Assembly: GCF_036227225.1 (NCBI RefSeq)
Contig: NZ_CP109444.1
Location: 1,736,001-1,800,000 of the forward strand
DNA length: 64,000 nucleotides
Direction of reading: 5' to 3'
DNA from: Streptomyces sp. NBC_01478
GTDB taxonomy: Bacteria; Actinomycetota; Actinomycetes; Streptomycetales; Streptomycetaceae
Of the stretch, positions 33,551 to 41,689 are shown one piece after another. The notes beneath the pieces were generated by a model. That model had not been told where the DNA came from, searched no databases, and saw nothing but the letters and a program-made list of their open reading frames with translations. The translations under genes and the position numbers were made by a program. Within the stretch, counting starts at the first letter, position 1. Each line of letters begins with the position of its first letter.

Positions 33551-34273
33551 TCAAGAGCCGGAGGTCTCGCCGTCCTCGATCTGCCGCTCCAGGCTGCGCG
33601 TCAGATGCTCCGTCATCGCCTCGGCCGCCCGCTCGGGGTTGCGGCGCAGCACCGCGCGGACGATCCGCTCGTGCTCGGCGACGGTCGGGCCCCAGGCGCC
33701 GACCACCTTGCTGAGCCGGAAGATGTGCAGATGCGCGTGGAGCCGTTCCACCGCGTCCGCCAACAGCGGCCGGTGTGCGGCCTGTCCGACCGCCTCGTGG
33801 AAGCGCTGGTCGAGGGCGGCGAAGTCGCGGTACGACGCGTACCGTTCGTTCGGGCTCGGGTGGGCCTGCATCTCCTCGACGATCCGCTCGATGCCGTCGA
33901 GTTGTGTCTCGGTGGCGTTCACCGCGGCCAGCGCGGCTGCCCTGGGCTCCAACAGCAGGCGCATTTCGAAGAGTTCGTCGAGACCCTGGCGGGTCAGCAA
34001 CTGTGTGGCCCGGTATCCGGAGAGCGCCCGCTTGACCACCAGACCGTCGGACTCCAGCCGGGCCAGCGCCTCCCGGACAGGGGTCGGCGAGACCTTGAGG
34101 CCGCGGGCGAGCGCTTCGATGCCGACGCGGGCGCCGGGGGCGATCTCGTGGTCCATGACCATCGCCTTGATGCGCTCGTACACGCTGTCCGACAGCGCCT
34201 GCCGGACGGGCGGCCCGCTCCGCTCGTCGCCCTCGTCCGGGACCCCGGCCGCGGAAGGACTGTGCGGCGGCAT
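33551..34273 (-). CDS. GntR-family regulator with FCD domain
   Basis: A 240-residue regulator. The winged helix (about residues 20-90; V-Y-E-R-I-K-A-M-V-M-D and S-P-T-P-V-R-E-A-L-A-R-L) is followed by an FCD domain with D-Q-R-F-H-E-A-V near residue 140 and the late E-H-E-R-I metal-site segment. It converges on the sugar cassette with 40 bp between stops, which makes it the likely sugar-acid-responsive regulator. A palindrome lies 37 bp upstream of its own start. Confidence 0.88.
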   Translation of the reverse strand: MPPHSPSAAGVPDEGDERSGPPVRQALSDSVYERIKAMVMDHEIAPGARVGIEALARGLKVSPTPVREALARLESDGLVVKRALSGYRATQLLTRQGLDELFEMRLLLEPRAAALAAVNATETQLDGIERIVEEMQAHPSPNERYASYRDFAALDQRFHEAVGQAAHRPLLADAVERLHAHLHIFRLSKVVGAWGPTVAEHERIVRAVLRRNPERAAEAMTEHLTRSLERQIEDGETSGS

Positions 34274-34309
34274 CCCGGCTCCTCCTCAAGGCACTTGGCG
34301 TTCTCCACA

Positions 34310-34325
34310 GTTTACCCAGGTAGAC
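34310..34325. promoter_or_regulatory. Palindrome upstream of the GntR gene
   Basis: GTTTACC-CA-GGTAGAC is a 16-bp inverted repeat with one mismatched pair, centred between the GntR start (34273) and the stop of the MFS gene (34372). Size and position fit an autoregulatory GntR operator. I do not see the same palindrome in front of the sugar-binding protein gene. Confidence 0.45.
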
Positions 34326-34371
34326 AGGTCGAGAGGCCCGTCCGCGGAACTTCGCCGGCCCGTTCGGCCGG

Positions 34372-35946
34372 TCAGCCCGCCTCTGCGGCGACCGTCGCCG
34401 TTGCCTCGCTCTTCTCGGTCAGGTCGAGGCTGCTGCGCAGGCTGACCGGCTTCAGCAGGATCGCGGCGATCACCGCGAGGACGGCCGCCCCGGCCGAGAG
34501 GAGGAAGATCTGCGCGGTGGCGTCTCCGTAGGCGACACGGATGATCTCCTGTACGGCGGCGGGCTGCGCGCCGACGTCCGTGACCGCGCCCGTGCTCCGG
34601 AGTCCCGCCGAGGCGAGACCGTGCCCGATCTGGTCCTGGACGTGCCGGGCCAGCACGGCGCCGAGGACGGAGACACCGATCGTGCCGCCGAGCGAGCGGA
34701 AGAACGACACCGTGGAGCTGGCCGCGCCGATGTCCTTCAGCGGCACGGTGTTCTGCACGACGAGCACCAAATTCTGCAGCGTCATGCCCACGCCCATCCC
34801 GACACACAGCATCGCCACGCCCAGCAGCAGCATGGGCGTCCGGGAGTCGATGGTGCCGAGCACGGCGAACCCGACGGTGAGGAGGACAGCGCCGGTGATG
34901 ATGAACGGCTTGATCTTCCCGGACCGGCTGATCATCCGCCCCGCGACCGTGGAGGCGATGAGGATGCCGGCCATCATCGGGATCGTCAGCAGACCCGCCT
35001 CGGTCGGACTGTGCCCTCGGCCGAGCTGGAAGTACTGGCTGAGGAACACCGCGGCACCGAACATGGCCGTACCGACGGAGAGGCTGCCGACGATCGCGAG
35101 GGCGGTCGTGCGCTGCTTCACGATGCCCAGCGGTACGACGGGTTCGGCGGCCCGCGACTCCACCCGCACGGCCGCGCCGATCAGCACCAGCCCGCCGCCC
35201 ACCATGGCCGCGGTCTGCCACGAGGCCCAGCCGAAGGAGTTGTCGACGAACGACACCCACACCAGCAGCACGCTGACCCCCGAGGCGATGAGGGTCGCCC
35301 CCAGGTAGTCGATCCTGACGTTCTCGCGCCGGAGGACGGGAAGGTTCAGCGTCCGCTGAAGCAGGAACAGGGCCACGGCCGCGATCGGCACGCCGACGAA
35401 GAAGCACCAGCGCCAGCCGAGCCACGAGGTGTCGACGATGACCCCGCCGAGCAGTGGCCCGCCGATGGTCGAGGTGGCCGTGACACTACTCAAGTAGCCG
35501 CTGTAGCGGCCGCGTTCGCGTGGCGGGATCATCGCCGCGAGGGTGATCTGGACGAGGGCCTGCACGCCTCCCACGCCGACACCCTGGAGAGCTCGCGAGG
35601 CGATGAGCTGCCCGGCGGTCTGACTCACCCCGGACGCGACGGCACCCAGCACGAAGACGGCGATGGACACCTGCACGAGGGTCTTCTTGCTGAACAGGTC
35701 GGCGAGCTTGCCCCAGATCGGCGTGGTCGCCGTGGTGGTGAGCAGGGTCGCGGTGACCACCCAGGTGTACTGCGTCTGCGATCCGTGCACCGCCCCGATG
35801 ATCTTCGGCAGCGCGCTGGAGACGACCGTACTGCTGAGCGTCGACACGAACAGCGCGAGCAGCAGCCCGCTGAGCGCCTTCAGCACCTTCCGGCGGGCCG
35901 CGGGAGATATGTCCGACGGACCCGACTCATTCACTGCCGTGCTCAT
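34372..35946 (-). CDS. MFS multidrug exporter (DHA2, 14 spans)
   Basis: A 524-residue EmrB/QacA-type drug:proton antiporter. It has A-L-F-V-S-T-L-S-S-T-V-V-S-S-A-L-P-K-I-I in span 1, G-K-L-A-D-L-F-S-K-K in the 2-3 loop, and motif C-like G-P-L-L-G-G in span 5. ATG 35946 has GGAG upstream; longer in-frame starts would cross the operator sites. Two TATAC-type palindromes lie directly upstream, so a TetR-type repressor is expected, but none is adjacent. Confidence 0.88.
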   Translation of the reverse strand: MSTAVNESGPSDISPAARRKVLKALSGLLLALFVSTLSSTVVSSALPKIIGAVHGSQTQYTWVVTATLLTTTATTPIWGKLADLFSKKTLVQVSIAVFVLGAVASGVSQTAGQLIASRALQGVGVGGVQALVQITLAAMIPPRERGRYSGYLSSVTATSTIGGPLLGGVIVDTSWLGWRWCFFVGVPIAAVALFLLQRTLNLPVLRRENVRIDYLGATLIASGVSVLLVWVSFVDNSFGWASWQTAAMVGGGLVLIGAAVRVESRAAEPVVPLGIVKQRTTALAIVGSLSVGTAMFGAAVFLSQYFQLGRGHSPTEAGLLTIPMMAGILIASTVAGRMISRSGKIKPFIITGAVLLTVGFAVLGTIDSRTPMLLLGVAMLCVGMGVGMTLQNLVLVVQNTVPLKDIGAASSTVSFFRSLGGTIGVSVLGAVLARHVQDQIGHGLASAGLRSTGAVTDVGAQPAAVQEIIRVAYGDATAQIFLLSAGAAVLAVIAAILLKPVSLRSSLDLTEKSEATATVAAEAG

Positions 35947-35970
35947 CAGAGGCACTCCAAGCCACTGGTT

Positions 35971-36021
35971 CGCTATACACCGCGTATAGCGACTTCGGCT
36001 CACCATACATGGCGTATAGCG
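35971..36021. promoter_or_regulatory. Two TetR-type palindromic operators upstream of the MFS exporter
   Basis: Site 1 has CGCTATAC and GTATAGCG arms (35971-35978 and 35984-35991), a perfect inverted repeat with a 5-bp centre. Site 2 (36001-36021) repeats it less perfectly with core CATACATGGCGTATAG. The two begin exactly 30 bp apart, about three helical turns. Such TATAC-N5-GTATA sites are typical of TetR repressors of drug pumps. Confidence 0.7.
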
Positions 36022-36093
36022 GCGGGAGACCAGGAGTGCGCCGGTGCGGGTGGTGGGCATCTCGCCGAATTCGCGCAGGAGTCGGCGGGCGGG

Positions 36094-36276
36094 TCAGGTG
36101 CTTCGGTCGCCCTGTCCCCCGGGCGGCTGCCCGTACGTGCCGCGGTGGGCGCGGCGGAAGTGGCTGGGGTCGGCGAACTGCCAGCGTGCCGCGACGTCGG
36201 CGACCGTGAACGGGCTGCCTGGAAGGCCGAGTTCGCGGCGGGCGCCTTCTAGCCGGCGGCGGCGCACATGGGCCAT
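36094..36276 (-). pseudogene. Remnant of an AraC-family regulator (C-terminal helix-turn-helix)
   Basis: About 60 residues read like the second helix-turn-helix of AraC/XylS proteins: R-R-R-R-L-E-G-A-R-R-E-L, then V-A-D-V-A-A-R-W-Q-F-A-D-P-S-H-F-R-R-A-H-R-G-T-Y-G. The sensor domain and the first helix-turn-helix are missing. The fragment abuts, head to head, a truncated acyl-CoA dehydrogenase gene. Confidence 0.65.
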
Positions 36277-36664
36277 GACGGTCTACGAGCGCCTCGCCGA
36301 CTCGCCGAGCGTCCAACTCGCCGTCGCCGACGCCGCTGCCCTCGTCGACACCGTCCAGTTGCACGCCTACCGGGCCGCCGACGACATCGACCACGCCGCC
36401 GCCGAGGCCCGCCAGCTCACGGTCGCCGAGCGCGCCCGGATCCGCATGGACACCGCGGTCGCCGCGACCCGCAGCCGCGAGGCGGTGGACCGCCTGGTCT
36501 CCGTGTCCGGCGCGAGCGCCTTCGCCCTGTCCAACCCGCTCCAGCGGATCTGGCGCGACCTGGGCACCGCCTCACGCCATGGCGTCGTCAACCCCGATCT
36601 CGGCCGGGAGATCTACGGACGCAGCCTGCTCGGCATCGCCGAACAGCCCACTTTCATCATCTGA
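36275..36664 (+). pseudogene. Truncated acyl-CoA dehydrogenase-type flavoprotein, C-terminal part
   Basis: 129 residues correspond only to the C-terminal helical domain of acyl-CoA dehydrogenase/flavin-dependent monooxygenase (HpaA/HsaA-type) proteins: A-A-T-R-S-R-E-A-V-D-R-L, S-G-A-S-A-F, then L-Q-R-I-W-R-D-L-G-T-A-S-R-H. A full-length member has about 390 residues; the N-terminal and beta domains that hold FAD and substrate are absent. An ATG exists at 36275 but no good ribosome site. It looks like a deletion remnant. Confidence 0.7.
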
Positions 36665-36829
36665 CTCCCCGACTCCCTGCCCTCCTGACCGCCCGGCCCC
36701 GCCGGTCGTAGAGGTCAACTGCCGCCTGCCGTCGGCGAGTTCGAGGAACGGACCGACGGCTGGTCGACCTGCGGGCGGCGTTTCGCGAGGTTCGTGTGAC
36801 TGAGCGCTCCCGTTGGCGGGCCGAGTCCT

Positions 36830-37306
36830 TCAGATGGCGAACCCTTGGAAGGTGTCCTGCGGGTCCTGCTCGGCGGCTTCCTTGAAATCGCCGAAAGACA
36901 GGTTGGCGATCATCAGGTTCGCGTGTATCTCGTGGACGCCTGCGGGGACGGTGCGGAACTCGCCGCCGTCCGCCTCGAATTCCTCGTCGCTGTCGCACTC
37001 CTCCCTGGCCAGCACGGCCACCGCCAGCAACGTGACGGGACCGTCACGCATGGAGTCGCGGTCGGCGAGGAAGACCACGCTCAGTTGGTCATCGGTAAGC
37101 GCCGCGGAGAGGATCTGGGCGGAGGTGCATCCCGCCCACTTCGGATCATCGGCGATGTGGACGTACGGTTCGAAGTCTCCATCACCCCAGGACCTCATCA
37201 GCTCCGCTTTCACCGCAGCCCATGCCTGTTCGTCGCGGTAATCGGTCCTGATGATCAGCGCCGCGTCCCGATCGCGTTCCGCCGGCCACTCCATACGGTC
37301 GTTCAT
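36830..37306 (-). CDS. DUF6924-like conserved protein
   Basis: A 158-residue acidic soluble protein. A-L-I-I-R-T-D-Y near the start, L-S-V-V-F-L-A-D-R in the middle and I-H-A-N-L-M-I-A-N-L-S-F-G-D-F near the end match a streptomycete family I recall as DUF6924; no function is known. ATG 37306 has a GGGGGG-type ribosome site. Gene ends with D-T-F-Q-G-F. It lies divergent from an ICL/PEP mutase-family gene with two symmetric elements between. Confidence 0.65.
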   Translation of the reverse strand: MNDRMEWPAERDRDAALIIRTDYRDEQAWAAVKAELMRSWGDGDFEPYVHIADDPKWAGCTSAQILSAALTDDQLSVVFLADRDSMRDGPVTLLAVAVLAREECDSDEEFEADGGEFRTVPAGVHEIHANLMIANLSFGDFKEAAEQDPQDTFQGFAI

Positions 37307-37383
37307 GCCGCTGTCCCCCCATGCGCACAGGTCACACCCCGCGCAATCCGTCTGCACGCTACGCGGGACCACTGACACACCCA

Positions 37384-37424
37384 TGAGCGGTTCAGTCGAC
37401 GAAGCTCGCCGACTGAACCGCTCA
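37384..37424. promoter_or_regulatory. 15-bp perfect inverted repeat in a divergent promoter region
   Basis: TGAGCGGTTCAGTCG (37384-37398) pairs exactly with 37410-37424 around an 11-nt spacer. It sits between the starts of two divergent genes (37306 and 37538), where a terminator of local genes is not expected. It may be a regulator site, a leader hairpin for the DUF6924-like gene, or a terminator relic. Confidence 0.55.
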
Positions 37425-37476
37425 GGCACAGTTCGCAGCCACAAAACCCGAAGAGGCACCTGCGTAACTCCCTAAA

Positions 37477-37492
37477 CATATCGATCGTTATG
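37477..37492. promoter_or_regulatory. AT-rich palindrome upstream of the ICL/PEP mutase-family gene
   Basis: CATATCGATCGTTATG is symmetric except for one base pair, centred on CGATCG, and lies 45 bp before the ATG at 37538 in an AT-rich stretch that also contains the likely -10 region. A repressor site overlapping the promoter is the simplest reading. Confidence 0.4.
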
Positions 37493-37537
37493 CGTGCGCA
37501 CATCGCCAACCCGCCCAGAATCAAGAGGACTTGCTCC

Positions 37538-38389
37538 ATGCCTCACGGCAGCGCACTGCGCAGCGCGATCGCCACGCCCCGCACCACGCCTCTGATCGGC
37601 GTGTACGACATGTACTCGGCTTCGATCGCGGCCCAGCACTACGACGGCTTCTTCGTCTCGGGTTTCGGATTCGCGGCGTCCTACTACGGTCTGCCCGACA
37701 TCGGTTTCATCGCCTGGCCGGACATCGTGGCCTTCACGGAACGGCTCCGCTGGGCCTTCCCCGACCACCACCTGCTGGTGGACATCGACGACGGCTACGG
37801 CGACCCGGAGGTGGCCTGTCATGTCGTACGACGTCTGGAGCAGGCCGGTGCCTCGGGGGTGATCCTGGAGGACCAGAAGCGGCCGCGCCGATGCGGTCAT
37901 GTGGCGGGAAAGCAGCTCCTGCCGCTCGACGAGTATCTCGACAAGCTCGAACGGGTGCTGGACTGCCGGACCGGGCTGACCGTGGTCGCGCGGACCGACG
38001 CCACCGACGACGCCGAGATCCTCACGCGCGCCAAGGCACTCGCCGCCACCGACGCCGATGTGGTGCTGGTGGACGGTGTGCGCGACGTCGAGGCGATCCG
38101 CCGGATCCGCGACAGCATCGGTGACAAGCCCCTGCTGTTCAACCAGATCGCCGGCGGCCGCTCCCCCCGGTTGTCACTGGGCGAGTTGGCGGAACTCGGA
38201 GTGGACGTGGCGATCTACAGCACCCCCTGTCTCTTCGCCGCGCACGAGGCGATGGACAGGGCCCTGACCGATCTCAAGGCGACGGACGGACGGCTCCCGG
38301 CCGGTGGGGACGACCGGATCGGCGTGCCGCAGTCCGTCGAGCTGCTCACCCGCAACCTCCGCGCGGCGCACGGCACTTACGACGGCTGA
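37538..38389 (+). CDS. Isocitrate lyase/PEP mutase superfamily enzyme
   Basis: A 283-residue TIM-barrel enzyme. The acidic metal site D-I-D-D-G-Y-G-D-P is near residue 87, and E-D-Q-K-R-P-R-R-C-G-H holds the gating loop. The cysteine in R-C-G-H corresponds to the catalytic cysteine of isocitrate and 2-methylisocitrate lyases, whereas phosphoenolpyruvate mutase has asparagine there; this favours a C-C lyase. Start at ATG 37538 with AAGAGGA upstream. No methylcitrate-cycle or phosphonate genes are adjacent, so the substrate is open. The flavin reductase gene follows after 72 bp. Confidence 0.82.
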   Translation: MPHGSALRSAIATPRTTPLIGVYDMYSASIAAQHYDGFFVSGFGFAASYYGLPDIGFIAWPDIVAFTERLRWAFPDHHLLVDIDDGYGDPEVACHVVRRLEQAGASGVILEDQKRPRRCGHVAGKQLLPLDEYLDKLERVLDCRTGLTVVARTDATDDAEILTRAKALAATDADVVLVDGVRDVEAIRRIRDSIGDKPLLFNQIAGGRSPRLSLGELAELGVDVAIYSTPCLFAAHEAMDRALTDLKATDGRLPAGGDDRIGVPQSVELLTRNLRAAHGTYDG

Positions 38390-38447
38390 CGTCACCAAGG
38401 CGGGTGGGGCGGGCCGGCGGTCGCGGCCCTGGCGGCGGCGCACGTCT

Positions 38448-38461
38448 GATATATCGCTGGT
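38448..38461 (+). promoter_or_regulatory. GATATATC palindrome and probable leaderless start
   Basis: GATATATC (38448-38455) is an AT island in a GC-rich gap. TATATC (38450-38455) would serve as a -10 six bases before the ATG at 38462. No Shine-Dalgarno sequence precedes the ATG and no clear -35 is visible, so this is tentative. Confidence 0.35.
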
Positions 38462-39070
38462 ATGCGCACTGAATTCAGCCCGGAGCGGCTCGAACCGATC
38501 GAGGTCTACCGTCTGCTCACCTCGACCGTCGTTCCGCGCCCCATCGCCTGGGTCTCGACCGTCTCCGCCGACGGCGTGGACAATCTCGCTCCCCACTCCT
38601 TCTTCACCGTCTCCTCGGTCGCGCCGCCCGTCGTCCAGTTCACCTCGGTCGGCCGTAAGGACTCGCTGCGCAATGTCGAGGCCACCGGGCAGTTCGTGGT
38701 CAATCTCGCCCCGGAGTCGCTCATCGACGAGGTGAACAAGACCGCCACGGACTTCCCGGAGGGTGTGAGCGAGTTCGACGCCGTGGGAGTGGAGCGCGAG
38801 GCCAGCGCGCGGGTGAAGGCACCGCGCGTGGCCCGTTCCCCCGTGGCGCTGGAGTGCGAACTGCACAGCACGCTACGGCTGGGCGGTTCCACCGTGGTCT
38901 TCGGCCGGGTGGTCCATCTCGCGATCGACGAAACGGTCCTGGTGGACGGCCATCCGGAAGTCACCCGCCTGCGTCCCCTGGCCCGCCTGGGCAAGGACGA
39001 GTGGGGCACCCTCGGCGACGTCGTCGACCTGCGCCGCATCCGATACGCCGACTGGCCGCCGTCGAGTTGA
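38462..39070 (+). CDS. Flavin reductase-like, FMN-binding split-barrel protein
   Basis: A 202-residue flavoprotein. T-S-T-V-V-P-R-P-I-A-W-V-S-T, followed by N-L-A-P-H-S-F-F and later N-V-E-A-T-G-Q-F-V-V-N-L, is the signature of the flavin-reductase-like domain that binds FMN at a dimer interface. Members often supply reduced flavin to monooxygenases or reduce small molecules; the truncated acyl-CoA dehydrogenase-type monooxygenase at 36275 may once have been a partner, but this is speculative. Confidence 0.85.
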   Translation: MRTEFSPERLEPIEVYRLLTSTVVPRPIAWVSTVSADGVDNLAPHSFFTVSSVAPPVVQFTSVGRKDSLRNVEATGQFVVNLAPESLIDEVNKTATDFPEGVSEFDAVGVEREASARVKAPRVARSPVALECELHSTLRLGGSTVVFGRVVHLAIDETVLVDGHPEVTRLRPLARLGKDEWGTLGDVVDLRRIRYADWPPSS

Positions 39071-39093
39071 GAGGGCGCTCCTGGACTCGACCC

Positions 39094-39747
39094 ATGCAAG
39101 ACACTGGGCGGATGGAGCCGACGCCCCGCAAGAACCTGCGCGAGGAACAGAAGATCCTCACGCATCGCCGACTGCTCGACGCGGCCGTCACGGTGTTCAC
39201 CGAGATGCCGTTCCTCGATGCGCGGATGGAGGACATCGCCCAGGCCGCCGGGGTGACACGGGCCACGGTCTACGCCCACTTCCCCGGCAAGGCCGAGATC
39301 GTCGACGCGCTGGTGGAGCGTGTGTACGGCCTGATGGGCGAGGCGTACGCCGATCTGGCCGCGCTTCCGTCCTGGACCCGGGCCGACATCCGCACCTGGC
39401 TGGACGAGGCCGCGGCCCGCTGGCGCGAGATGGCACCGATCCGCCGCGTCGCCAACGCGGCGGCCCCGGCGGCGCTCCGCAGCCTCGGCGAGGGCCGGGT
39501 GCAGTACGTCGAGGCGCACGAGCGGTATGTCGCGATGCTGGTCGCTCCCCCGGAGCGTTGGCGGGGTGTCGATCCCGCGGAGGCTCGCCAACGGGCGTTG
39601 ATGGCCGTACTGCAGACCGAGTCGTTCTTCTCCGCCTGGATCGCCGTCGAGTGGCCCTTGGCGACCGCCGACCCCCTGCACCTGCTGGCCGACTCCCTCT
39701 GCCATCTCCTCGCCCCCGCGTTGGAGAACGACAGCGCCCTCGACTGA
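39094..39747 (+). CDS. TetR-family transcriptional regulator
   Basis: A 217-residue regulator. The N-terminal helix-turn-helix reads I-A-Q-A-A-G-V-T-R-A-T-V-Y-A-H-F-P-G-K near residue 50; the C-terminal ligand domain has no obvious family-specific motif. ATG 39112 is an alternative start; neither has a strong ribosome site. It converges on an MFS exporter gene across a shared hairpin terminator, and may also control the flavin reductase gene 23 bp upstream on the same strand. Confidence 0.85.
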   Translation: MQDTGRMEPTPRKNLREEQKILTHRRLLDAAVTVFTEMPFLDARMEDIAQAAGVTRATVYAHFPGKAEIVDALVERVYGLMGEAYADLAALPSWTRADIRTWLDEAAARWREMAPIRRVANAAAPAALRSLGEGRVQYVEAHERYVAMLVAPPERWRGVDPAEARQRALMAVLQTESFFSAWIAVEWPLATADPLHLLADSLCHLLAPALENDSALD

Positions 39748-39778
39748 CCAGCCTCCACCGACCGCCAACAGGACGTAC

Positions 39779-39832
39779 CTCAAGGGCAGTTGTCCCTCGT
39801 CGCTCTTCACCCGAAGGACAACTGCCCTTGAG
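39779..39832. terminator. Bidirectional hairpin terminator, 17-bp perfect stem
   Basis: CTCAAGGGCAGTTGTCC (39779-39795) pairs exactly with 39816-39832 across a 20-nt loop. It lies between the stops of the convergent TetR gene (39747) and MFS gene (39847), so it can end transcription from both sides. The stem is less GC-rich than the surrounding DNA. Confidence 0.85.
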
Positions 39833-39846
39833 ACGACGGCCGTTGC

Positions 39847-41457
39847 TCAGCCGGTCGCCGCCACCTCCGCCTCCGGCGCCGTCTCGCCGTGCGGCACCCG
39901 GGCGCGGACGCCTATCGTGACGAGGGCGACGGCCGCGGCCACCAGCATGCCGACGCCGCCGACCAGGGCGCACGTGTGCAGCGCGTCCGTGAAGCTCGCT
40001 CCGTAGGCGGTCAGGGCCTGGCCCGTCGCCTCGCCGGTGTCGAGGTGGAGGAAGGCACCCGCCTGGATGCCGACGCCGTTCACCATGCCGATGACCTGGC
40101 CCTGGTCGGCCGGGGCGAGGCCGGACGCGGCCACGTGCGCGGGCAGGGTGTCGAGGGTGCGGTTGGTGAGGATGACACCGAAGATGGCCGGGCCCAGGGC
40201 GCTGCCGATCTGGCGGAGGGCGCTGTTGGCGGCGCCGGCGGTGCTGCCCAGGCGACGCGGAAGGCTGTTCATGGCGATCGTGGTCACCGGGGCCATGGCC
40301 AGCGCGATACCGAGGCCGAGCACCGCGATGACGAGGACCGCTTCGCCGGTGCCGGTGCCGGCGTCGAAGAGGTTGACCAGGAGTGCCCCGATGCCGCCGA
40401 CGAGCAGGCCGGTCACCAGCACGAGGCCGGGCGAGAACCGGTGCATCAGCCGGCCGACCACCGGGCCGAGGACGACGGTGAAGCCGTTGAGGGCGATCAG
40501 GCGGACCCCGATGTCCCAGGTCGAGGCGTGGTGCACGAGGCCGAAGTACTCGCTGAGCGAGAAGACCAGGCCGACCTGGGCGAACAGGGTGAGCGCCATG
40601 ACGAACGCGGCCCCGGAGAACGCGGAGGACTTGAAGAGACGCATGTCCAACATCGGGCAGCGCGACCGCAGTTCGACCAGGACGAAGGCCGGCAGCGCGA
40701 GAGCCGCCACGACGAACGCGGTCACGACCTCCGCCGAACCCCACCCCGGAGCACCCCCGCCCTCGATGACGCCGTAGACGACGGCGGTGATGGCGACGAC
40801 GGCGAGGAGCTGGCCGGGGATGTCGAGGTGGCGTTCGCGGTCCGAGCGGGAGTCGACCAGGGTGAAGGCGCCGACCAGGACCGTGACGGCGCCGATGGCC
40901 AGGGTGGGCAGGAAGATCCAGCGCCAGCTCGCGTGCTCGACGATCACGCCGTTGAAGAGCGGGCCGAGGGTCAGGCCGAGGCCGAGGGCGGCCGTCCACA
41001 GGGCTATCGCGGCGCCCCGCCTGCGGTGGTCGGGGCAGACATGGCTGATCAGGCCGAGGGTCGCGGGGAGTAGGGCGGCGGTGCCGACGCCGGTGAGGGC
41101 CTGGCCGACGCAGACCTGGACGACGCTGTGGCCGGTGAGGGCGACGAGACAGCCCAGACAGGACAGCGTGAGACCGATCAGGTACATCTTCTTGCGGCCG
41201 AAGAGGTCACCGATGACACCGCAGGTCAGGAGCAGTGCGGCGGTCGGCAGGATGAAGGCGTCGGTGATCCACTGGAGCCCGGTGGTGGACGCGTCGAGCG
41301 CCTGCTGGATCACCGGCAGCGCGACCGACACACCGACGACCGGCAGGTAGGAGACGAAGACCCCCACGCAGGCCAGCGCGATGGTGACCGTGGCGTTTCG
41401 GGACGGGGCGTCCGGCTGCGGGGGCGGAGGCGAGACTTCGGAGACCAGGGTCGGCAT
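39847..41457 (-). CDS. MFS multidrug exporter (DHA2, 14 spans)
   Basis: A 536-residue EmrB/QacA-like antiporter. G-V-S-V-A-L-P-V-I is in span 1, G-V-I-G-D-L-F-G-R-K-K in the 2-3 loop, and G-L-G-L-T-L-G-P-L-F-N-G-V-I (motif C) in span 5. The N-terminus is Pro-rich. It is preceded by a MarR/OhrR-like gene on the same strand (232-bp gap) and faces a TetR gene, so its controller is ambiguous. Confidence 0.88.
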   Translation of the reverse strand: MPTLVSEVSPPPPQPDAPSRNATVTIALACVGVFVSYLPVVGVSVALPVIQQALDASTTGLQWITDAFILPTAALLLTCGVIGDLFGRKKMYLIGLTLSCLGCLVALTGHSVVQVCVGQALTGVGTAALLPATLGLISHVCPDHRRRGAAIALWTAALGLGLTLGPLFNGVIVEHASWRWIFLPTLAIGAVTVLVGAFTLVDSRSDRERHLDIPGQLLAVVAITAVVYGVIEGGGAPGWGSAEVVTAFVVAALALPAFVLVELRSRCPMLDMRLFKSSAFSGAAFVMALTLFAQVGLVFSLSEYFGLVHHASTWDIGVRLIALNGFTVVLGPVVGRLMHRFSPGLVLVTGLLVGGIGALLVNLFDAGTGTGEAVLVIAVLGLGIALAMAPVTTIAMNSLPRRLGSTAGAANSALRQIGSALGPAIFGVILTNRTLDTLPAHVAASGLAPADQGQVIGMVNGVGIQAGAFLHLDTGEATGQALTAYGASFTDALHTCALVGGVGMLVAAAVALVTIGVRARVPHGETAPEAEVAATG

Positions 41458-41689
41458 GGCACCTCTAAACGTCGTCGTACAGGGGCGGGTTGACCGGGTG
41501 TGAACTGCGTGTGGCGTCGCGTGCGCGGCTACGGCGGGGGGTGGCGGCGCCCCATTTCCTTTCCGGAAATCGCTTCGGACCGTATACCGGGGACCCGGTG
41601 CTGGAGATGCCGTTGGGACTGCAAACTAAGGTGAACAGCGGTGACGACACACTGCTCCGGTGGGTGTGAACGCGCAGGTGGCGGGGTGT

